A DNA stretch of 11,143 nt, from the NCBI GenBank assembly GCA_023426855.1, contig JAEZBU010000061.1, positions 1 to 11,143 on the forward strand, written 5' to 3'. The notes under the pieces were generated by a model. That model saw only the letters and a list, made by a program, of their open reading frames with translations, was not told where the DNA came from and made no database searches. This stretch comes from Pseudomonadota bacterium (lineage in GTDB: Bacteria; Pseudomonadota; Alphaproteobacteria; Rhizobiales; Hyphomicrobiaceae). The translations under genes and the position numbers were made by a program. Below, in pieces: positions 6,542-11,143 of the stretch (position 1 is the first letter of the stretch; each line of letters begins with the position of its first letter).

Positions 6542-7561
6542 ATGAAGAAAATCGGCTTCCTGTCGTTCGGGCACTGGACGCCCTCCCCGCAATCTCAAAC
6601 CCGCTCGGCGTCTGACGTCCTGCTGCAATCCATCGATCTCGCAGTCGCGGCCGAGGAACTCGGCGCTGACGGCGCCTATTTCCGCGTCCACCATTTCGCA
6701 CGGCAGCTCTCATCGCCATTCCCGCTGCTGGCAGCCATCGGCGCGCGCACCAAAACCATCGAGATCGGCACCGGCGTCATCGACATGCGCTACGAGAACC
6801 CGTGCTACATGATCGAGGATGCGAGCTCGGCCGATCTGATCTCAGGCGGGCGATTGCAGCTCGGCATCAGCCGCGGGTCGCCCGAGCAGGTGATCGAGGG
6901 ATGGCGCTACTTCGGCTACCAGCCAGAAGAAGGCCAAACCGATCAGGACATGGCGCGCAACAACACCAGCATTTTCCTGAAGCTGCTGGACGGCGAAGGC
7001 TTCGCTGAACCCAATCCGCAGCCGATGTTCCCCAACCCGCCGGGACTGCTGCGCCTGGAGCCGCTTTCGGAAGGACTACGCGATCGCATCTGGTGGGGCG
7101 CAGCTTCCGATAGCACGGCCGAATGGGCGGCCAAGATCGGTATGAACCTGCAGAGTTCGACCCTGAAATGGGACGAGACCGGCGAGCCGTTCCACGTCCA
7201 GCAGGCCAACCAGATCCGCAAATATCGTGCAGCCTGGAAAGAAGCTGGCCACACGCGCACACCGCGCGTCTCGGTCAGCCGGTCGATCTTCGCGCTCATG
7301 AACGACACGGATCGGATGTACTTCGGATCGAGCCGCCCGGATCAGGACTCGGTCGGCGTGATCGACAACACCCGCGCCGTGTTCGGACGCAGCTATGCGG
7401 CAGAGCCCGACAAGCTGATCGCAGAACTCAAGCAGGACGAAGCCATCGCCGAAGCCGACACCCTGCTGCTGACCGTGCCGAACCAGTTGGGCGTCGACTA
7501 CAACGTCCACGTCATCGGCTCGATCCTCAAGCACGTCGCTCCAGCCCTGGGGTGGCGGTAA
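6542..7561 (+). CDS. LLM class flavin-dependent oxidoreductase (luciferase-like)
   Basis: The protein has 339 residues and belongs to the bacterial luciferase-like monooxygenase family (PF00296, TIM barrel using FMNH2 or F420). Recognisable blocks are the N-terminal strand KKIGFLSFGHW, AVAAEELGADGAYFRVHHF (about residues 36-54), the long barrel stretch with PFPLLAAIGARTKTIEIGTGV (about 60-80), the RYENP motif, and DLISGGRLQLGISRGSP, the typical LLM signature around residues 97-113. WWGAASDSTAEWAAKIGMN follows later. The substrate is unknown; members oxidise long-chain aldehydes, alkanesulfonates, nitriloacetate and others. The start at 6542 is chosen because the family begins here; upstream codons back to 6473 encode nothing family-like. 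No terminator is obvious immediately downstream. Confidence 0.9.
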   Translation: MKKIGFLSFGHWTPSPQSQTRSASDVLLQSIDLAVAAEELGADGAYFRVHHFARQLSSPFPLLAAIGARTKTIEIGTGVIDMRYENPCYMIEDASSADLISGGRLQLGISRGSPEQVIEGWRYFGYQPEEGQTDQDMARNNTSIFLKLLDGEGFAEPNPQPMFPNPPGLLRLEPLSEGLRDRIWWGAASDSTAEWAAKIGMNLQSSTLKWDETGEPFHVQQANQIRKYRAAWKEAGHTRTPRVSVSRSIFALMNDTDRMYFGSSRPDQDSVGVIDNTRAVFGRSYAAEPDKLIAELKQDEAIAEADTLLLTVPNQLGVDYNVHVIGSILKHVAPALGWR

Positions 7562-7645
7562 GCCTCCACTGACCACGACTGTGACGGCAGACAAAGCGTC
7601 CGTCGTCACCTGCCCAGCGCTCAACCTCTCAGAACCCTACCCCTT

Positions 7646-7734
7646 CCGTCATTGCTGCACAGGCGGGAATCCAGATTACCGCAGCCAGCATTTGGAGAAG
7701 CCCGCATGGATGGCCGCCTCGGCGGCCATGACGG
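7646..7734. repeat. Degenerate intergenic repeat fragments with inverted ends
   Basis: The segment is bounded by CCGTCAT (7646-7652) and its inverse ATGACGG (7728-7734). The left part resembles the widespread alphaproteobacterial intergenic repeat that runs CGTCATTGC...GCGGGAATCCAG and translates in one minus frame as WIPACAAMTE. The right part contains a near-perfect palindrome, ATGGCCGCC-TC-GGCGGCCAT (7710-7729), resembling the common CGTCATGGCC...GGCCATCCATGC unit. The family assignment is from recalled motif appearance; only one copy is in this window. Confidence 0.45.
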
Positions 7735-7754
7735 CGAGAGGATGTTAGCCTCCG

Positions 7755-7848
7755 ATTGCCATCAGGGGACATCGCAGGTGCAGCGATGTCATTCGTCACG
7801 GGCAATGCCGAAGGCCGTAATTCCTGTCCTACGGGACAATCTTTCGGC
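7755..7848 (+). other. Two back-to-back nested hairpins, possible structured RNA or repeat pair
   Basis: Hairpin A has outer arms ATTGCC (7755-7760) and GGCAAT (7801-7806) and a perfect 8-bp inner stem, GACATCGC (7768-7775) with GCGATGTC (7783-7790) around a seven-base loop. Hairpin B starts at the very next base, with outer arms GCCGAA (7807-7812) and TTCGGC (7843-7848) and an inner stem TGTCC (7825-7829) with GGACA (7834-7838) closing the four-base loop TACG. As plus-strand RNA the tip is C(UACG)G, one of the exceptionally stable UNCG tetraloops; the minus strand would give CGUA instead. There is no known family match and no promoter evidence. Confidence 0.35.
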
Positions 7849-7975
7849 CAAGTTGAGCCCGACTTAAAATCCTGCACAAATCCGAGAACGATCAACCAAC
7901 TGACCGGGCGGGCGATGCCAATCTGGGGAACATCCTGCGTTTAGACAGGCCAATGGCGTGGTTGGTCTGCCCGCA

Positions 7976-8009
7976 AACACAAAAGCCGCCGACTTTGGGT
8001 CGGCGGCTT
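7976..8009 (-). terminator. Rho-independent terminator of clpA
   Basis: AAGCCGCCGAC (7983-7993) and GTCGGCGGCTT (7999-8009) form a perfect 11-bp GC-rich stem with a five-base loop. Read on the minus strand it starts 23 bases after the clpA stop and is followed by TTGTGTTTG, so with the stem's last two T the run is TTTTGTGTTT. On the plus strand the trailing bases are CTCTTGTCTC, so it may also stop plus-strand read-through from the LLM side, less efficiently. Confidence 0.85.
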
Positions 8010-8032
8010 CTCTTGTCTCTATCAGCCGAACA

Positions 8033-10492
8033 TCAGTCCGGCTTGCGCGGCACCGTTGGAACAGTGCCCGTGGAGGACTTGCGCGACGGCTTCTCCTTCG
8101 GGCCAGCTAGCGCCTTGCGCGGTGCCGCGGCCTCGATCAGAGCCTTTTCAGGCTCCTCCTCGTCACCGTCATCATCCTCGTCGTCGTCCTTCGGCTTCAC
8201 GGCCTTCGGATCACCGGCGATCAGATCGAAGTCGAGCTTCTTGTCCTCGCCCTCGCCGGTGACCATCACCTTGACGGTGCCGCCATGCTCCAGCTTGCCG
8301 AACAGCAGTTCATCGGCGAGCGGTTTCTTGATGTATTCCTGGATGACACGTGCCAGCGGACGGGCGCCGAACTTGTCGTCATAACCCTTCTCGGCCAGCC
8401 ACCTGGTCGCGTCTTCCGTCAGCTCGATGGTAACGCCGCGATCCGCGAGCTGAGCTTCGAGCTGGAAGATGAACTTCTCGACGACCTTGAAGATCACCTC
8501 CGGCGGCAGACCGGCAAACGGGATCGTCGCATCGAGGCGGTTGCGGAATTCCGGCGTGAACATCTTGTTGATCGCGTCAGTATCCTCGCCCTCGCGCTTG
8601 GCCCGGTTGAAGCCCATCGGCGCCTTGGCCAGATCGCTTGCGCCCGCATTCGTCGTCATGATCAGGATGACGTTGCGGAAATCGACCTGCTTGCCGTTGT
8701 GGTCGGTGAGCTTGCCGTGATCCATGACCTGCAGAAGGATGTTGTACAGATCCGGATGCGCCTTCTCGATCTCGTCCAGCAGCAGCACGCTGTGCGGATG
8801 CTGGTCGATGCCGTCGGTCAGCAGGCCGCCCTGGTCGAAGCCGACATAGCCTGGCGGCGCACCGATCAGCCGCGAGACCGTGTGCTTCTCCATGTATTCC
8901 GACATGTCGAAACGCAACAGTTCCACGCCCAACAGATTGGCGAGCTGCTTGGCAACCTCGGTCTTGCCGACGCCGGTCGGACCAGAGAACAGATAGCTGC
9001 CGATCGGCTTCTCGGGCTCCCGCAGGCCAGCCCGCGCGAGCTTGATCGCCGAGGCCAGAGCCTCGATCGCCTTGTTCTGCCCGAACACCACGTGCTTGAG
9101 GTCGCGCTCAAGATTGCCGAGCACTTCCGCGTCGCTCTTGGTGATGGGCTTGGGCGGAATGCGCGCCATAGTCGCGACGGTGGCTTCCACCTCCTTGACC
9201 GTGATCTTCTTTTTGCGCTTGCCCTCGACCACTAGCATCTGCGACGCGCCGGTCTCGTCGATCACGTCGATCGCCTTATCCGGCAGCTTGCGGTCGTGGT
9301 TGTTCTTGGCCGACAGTTCCACCGCCGCCTTGATGGCGTCGTTGGTGTACTTGATCTTGTGGAACTCTTCGAAATAGGGCTTCAAACCCTTGAGGATCTC
9401 GATCGAGTCCGGGATCGTCGGCTCCTTCACGTCGATCTTCTGGAACCGGCGCACCAGCGCACGGTCCTTCTCGAAGTGCTGCCGGTACTCCTTGTAGGTG
9501 GTCGATCCGATGCAGCGCACCGTGCCCGACTGAAGCGCGGGCTTCAGTAGGTTGGATGCGTCCATCGCGCCGCCGGAGGTCGCGCCGGCGCCGATCACGG
9601 TGTGGATCTCGTCGATGAACAGGATCGCGCCCTGGTAGTTCTCGACCTCCTTCATCACAGCCTTGAGCCGCTCCTCGAAGTCACCGCGATAGCGGGTGCC
9701 AGCGAGCAGCGCGCCCATGTCGAGCGAGAAGATGGTTGAGTTTTTCAGAACGTCCGGCACCTCGCCGCGGATGATCTTGCGGGCAAGGCCTTCGGCGATC
9801 GCGGTTTTGCCGACGCCCGGATCACCCACGAACAGCGGGTTGTTCTTTTGCCGACGGCACAAGACCTGAATGGTGCGCAGCACTTCCTGCTCGCGACCGA
9901 TCAGCGGATCGATGCGGCCGTCACGCGCCTTCTTGTTCAGGTTGACGCAATACGTGTTCAGCGCATCGGCACCGGGCTTTTTGCTCTCGCCGCTTTCCGC
10001 GTTGCCGCCTTCCTCATCGACGCCACGCGCCGGACGCGGATCGGACATGCCGGGCCGCTTGGCGATGCCATGGCTGATGTACTGGACGGCATCGAACCGC
10101 GTCATCTCCTGCTCCTGCAGGAAGAACGCCGCATGGCTCTCGCGCTCCGCGAACATCGCGACGAGCACGTTGGCGCCAGTCACTTCCTCGCGGCCGGATG
10201 ACTGCACGTGCACGACGGCGCGATGGATCACGCGCTGGAAACCGGTCGTCGGCTGAGCTTCCGACGTGCCGTTCATCTCCAGCGAGGCCAGCTCGGTGTC
10301 GAGATATTCGATGATGCGGGCGCGAAGGGCATCAACATCGACGTTGCAGGCGCGCATGACACCGGAGGCGTCACGATCGTCCAGCAAGGCCAGCAGCAGA
10401 TGCTCCAGCGTCGCGTATTCGTGCTTGCGTTCGTTGGCGTACTCAAGCGCGCGATGCAACGCCGCTTCGAGACTTTGTGAGAACGAGGGCAA
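8033..10492 (-). CDS. clpA: ClpA, ATP-dependent Clp protease ATP-binding subunit
   Basis: ClpA is a hexameric AAA+ unfoldase that feeds substrates into ClpP. From a TTG start it has 819 residues; E. coli ClpA has 758. In order: the Clp N domain (PSFSQSLEAALHRAL and YATLEHLLLALLDD), AAA-1 with Walker A GDPGVGKT (223-230), pore tyrosine in TRYRGDFEER (Y268) and Walker B ILFIDE (290-295), then AAA-2 with Walker A GPTGVGKT (504-511), pore loop GYVG (Y549) and Walker B LLLDE (570-574). The ClpP-docking loop reads MGF (626-628) where IGL/IGF is usual. A long tail from about residue 761 holds an acidic run (768-783) and a Lys/Pro-rich end. TTG is chosen because translation then opens MPSFSQSLE, as in homologues, and AAGGAG lies ten bases upstream at the end of clpS; an ATG at 10537 would add 15 unlikely residues overlapping clpS. 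Confidence 0.96.
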   Translation of the reverse strand: MPSFSQSLEAALHRALEYANERKHEYATLEHLLLALLDDRDASGVMRACNVDVDALRARIIEYLDTELASLEMNGTSEAQPTTGFQRVIHRAVVHVQSSGREEVTGANVLVAMFAERESHAAFFLQEQEMTRFDAVQYISHGIAKRPGMSDPRPARGVDEEGGNAESGESKKPGADALNTYCVNLNKKARDGRIDPLIGREQEVLRTIQVLCRRQKNNPLFVGDPGVGKTAIAEGLARKIIRGEVPDVLKNSTIFSLDMGALLAGTRYRGDFEERLKAVMKEVENYQGAILFIDEIHTVIGAGATSGGAMDASNLLKPALQSGTVRCIGSTTYKEYRQHFEKDRALVRRFQKIDVKEPTIPDSIEILKGLKPYFEEFHKIKYTNDAIKAAVELSAKNNHDRKLPDKAIDVIDETGASQMLVVEGKRKKKITVKEVEATVATMARIPPKPITKSDAEVLGNLERDLKHVVFGQNKAIEALASAIKLARAGLREPEKPIGSYLFSGPTGVGKTEVAKQLANLLGVELLRFDMSEYMEKHTVSRLIGAPPGYVGFDQGGLLTDGIDQHPHSVLLLDEIEKAHPDLYNILLQVMDHGKLTDHNGKQVDFRNVILIMTTNAGASDLAKAPMGFNRAKREGEDTDAINKMFTPEFRNRLDATIPFAGLPPEVIFKVVEKFIFQLEAQLADRGVTIELTEDATRWLAEKGYDDKFGARPLARVIQEYIKKPLADELLFGKLEHGGTVKVMVTGEGEDKKLDFDLIAGDPKAVKPKDDDEDDDGDEEEPEKALIEAAAPRKALAGPKEKPSRKSSTGTVPTVPRKPD

Positions 10493-10499
10493 GGGAGCG

Positions 10500-10895
10500 T
10501 TACTCCTTCTCCATGGTGCACTGTAGAGGATGGCCATGCTGACGCGAGAAATCCATAACCTGCGTCACCTTGGTCTCGGCTACCTCATAGGTGTATACGC
10601 CGCACATCCCGACACCCTTGTGGTGGACATGCAGCATGATACGCGTGGCTTCTTCCCGCCCCTTATTGAAATGCTTCTCGATCACATGCACCACGAACTC
10701 CATCGGCGTGTAATCGTCATTGAGCAGCAACACCTTGTAAAGATGCGGCCGCTTTGTTTTCGGGCGCGTTTTGGTGACAAGTCCGGTGCGGCCGTCTTCT
10801 TCATGGCCTCTGTCCGGGCCTTTATCAGGTCCACGCTTGTCCGGCCCGTTCTTATCGGGGTCACCGCCGTTGCTCGCCATTGCTTCGATCTTCAT
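10500..10895 (-). CDS. clpS: ClpS, N-end rule adaptor for ClpAP
   Basis: ClpS binds N-degron substrates and hands them to ClpA. From the chosen ATG it has 131 residues. The core starts at LYKVLLLNDDYTPMEFV, with the alpha-amino binding residues N59, D60 and D61 and the gatekeeper M65. The pocket histidine equivalent is H91 in HVHHKG, followed by CGVYTYEVAETKV, and the protein ends LQCTMEKE as in alphaproteobacterial ClpS. The N-terminal 45 or so residues are low-complexity, with DPDK, GPDK, GPDK and GPDR repeats (12-29), and are probably disordered. The ATG at 10895 has GGAG six bases upstream; ATGs at 10880 and 10940 have weaker sites. clpA begins seven bases after the clpS stop, so the two form an operon, and the last clpS codons double as the clpA ribosome site. 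Confidence 0.95.
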   Translation of the reverse strand: MKIEAMASNGGDPDKNGPDKRGPDKGPDRGHEEDGRTGLVTKTRPKTKRPHLYKVLLLNDDYTPMEFVVHVIEKHFNKGREEATRIMLHVHHKGVGMCGVYTYEVAETKVTQVMDFSRQHGHPLQCTMEKE

Positions 10896-11014
10896 AGTTG
10901 GCTCCACACGCTCCGCGTCTGAAGCGTCCCATCCTTCCATAGACTACCGGTTGCCGAGCATACACGCATTGTTACGCGACCATTGGGGTACGGCAATCCC
11001 CCTCTCCGAGTGCA

Positions 11015-11020
11015 ATTATA
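11015..11020 (-). promoter_or_regulatory. Candidate -10 box of the clpS-clpA promoter
   Basis: The minus strand reads TATAAT here, about 120 bases before the clpS start, which would give a leader of about 110 bases. The expected -35 around 11038-11043 is CGCTTC, a poor match, so either an activator is needed or the box is fortuitous. The site overlaps a TATAAT on the plus strand (11017-11022) because the sequence is palindromic, but no plus-strand gene follows in the window. Confidence 0.4.
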
Positions 11021-11024
11021 ATAC

Positions 11025-11058
11025 GCAAGGCTGTAGCGAAGCGATCCACCGGCCTTGC
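11025..11058. repeat. Inverted repeat around the clpS -35 region
   Basis: GCAAGGC (11025-11031) and GCCTTGC (11052-11058) are perfect 7-bp inverted copies separated by 20 bases. On the minus strand the two arms straddle the expected -35 of the candidate clpS promoter. They could be operator half-sites or chance. Confidence 0.35.
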
Positions 11059-11080
11059 ATCATCCCGGGCAAATGGACGC

Positions 11081-11104
11081 AAAAAAGGCTCAACCGATCT
11101 AGCC
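11081..11104 (-). terminator. Possible weak terminator of a minus-strand gene to the right of the window
   Basis: Read on the minus strand, GGCT (11104-11101) pairs with AGCC (11090-11087), with a partly paired ten-base interior, followed directly by six T (11086-11081). The stem is short, so this is tentative. The remaining bases 11105-11143 show no recognisable coding sequence. Confidence 0.3.
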
Positions 11105-11143
11105 CCACCCAATTTCGTCGACCGCAGCGTGTCCGGATTTCCA

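Larger units (their letters stand above)
7562..7980. other. Gene-free region between the LLM gene and the clpA terminator
   Basis: No frame here of useful length resembles a protein family. The region carries a short inverted repeat just after the LLM stop (GACGG 7583-7587 and CCGTC 7600-7604, no T-tract), then a degenerate dispersed-repeat-like segment (7646-7734), then two adjacent nested hairpins (7755-7806 and 7807-7848). The stretch 7849-7975 shows nothing I can name. The two flanking genes converge into it, so promoters are not required here. Confidence 0.6.

Noticed and set aside
7562..7610. Inverted repeat just after the LLM stop as a terminator
   Set aside because: The stem is short (5 bp), the loop is long and no T-tract follows.
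7852..7866. Second CtrA-type site around the TTAA in the gap before clpA
   Set aside because: There is only one half-site; the partner seven bases away does not match.
7629..7895. Minus-strand frame of 88 codons in the gene-free gap containing WIPACAAMTE
   Set aside because: That string is a well-known product of translating an intergenic repeat, not a protein family.
8285..9235. Plus-strand frame of 316 codons opposite clpA
   Set aside because: Its translation mirrors ClpA codons (Leu/Arg/Asp-rich, no family motif); ClpA Walker and pore motifs are intact on the other strand.
11017..11022. Plus-strand TATAAT as a promoter toward the right edge
   Set aside because: It is the palindromic counterpart of the minus-strand box, no plus-strand coding sequence follows in the window, and no -35 is evident.
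1..11143. CRISPR arrays, tRNA or rRNA genes, insertion sequences, prophage or toxin-antitoxin modules
   Set aside because: Both strands were read for direct-repeat arrays, cloverleaf patterns, transposase motifs and small paired ORFs; none were supportable.

Overview
The window looks like a piece of an alphaproteobacterial chromosome, most likely Hyphomicrobiales (Rhizobiales) or a close relative. The GC-rich coding sequence, a DivK/PleD pair, a DUF1849/EipB periplasmic protein, a DUF3572 protein and a ClpS-ClpA pair all belong to that lineage. It is mostly core genome. I see no phage, IS element, CRISPR array, tRNA or rRNA. I cannot name the genus.

Layout. The left edge holds the start of pleD and all of divK on the minus strand; these are cell-cycle signalling genes of the DivJ/PleC-DivK-PleD circuit. 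A short divergent region with a CtrA-type box and a consensus -10 separates them from a plus-strand pair, a DUF3572 protein overlapping a ROK-family fructokinase-like sugar kinase by ATGA. Convergent to the kinase is eipB, an exported envelope-integrity protein on the minus strand. Divergent from eipB comes a plus-strand run: a cytoplasmic glycerophosphodiester phosphodiesterase, a decayed C-terminal remnant of a small multidrug resistance (SMR) transporter, a FemAB-like/DUF482 acyltransferase-fold protein, a HIT-family hydrolase, an atypical short-chain NAD(P)-binding oxidoreductase and a luciferase-like (LLM) flavin oxidoreductase. A gene-free stretch of about 470 bases follows, with nested inverted repeats and an intrinsic terminator. 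The window closes with clpA and clpS on the minus strand, transcribed clpS first.

How the genes work together. pleD and divK are one tight operon controlling polar development and cyclic-di-GMP. ClpS delivers N-degron substrates to ClpA, which unfolds them for ClpP; in alphaproteobacteria this machinery also feeds cell-cycle proteolysis. From general knowledge, the GDPD, FemAB-like and HIT genes tend to lie near clpSA in this lineage without a known shared pathway. The SDR and LLM genes look like an accessory insertion between the HIT gene and clpA.

I do not see a clearly new multi-gene system. The points most worth checking are the CtrA-type divergent promoter, the SMR gene remnant, and the back-to-back nested hairpins between the LLM gene and clpA, one of which carries a C(UACG)G tetraloop on the plus strand.
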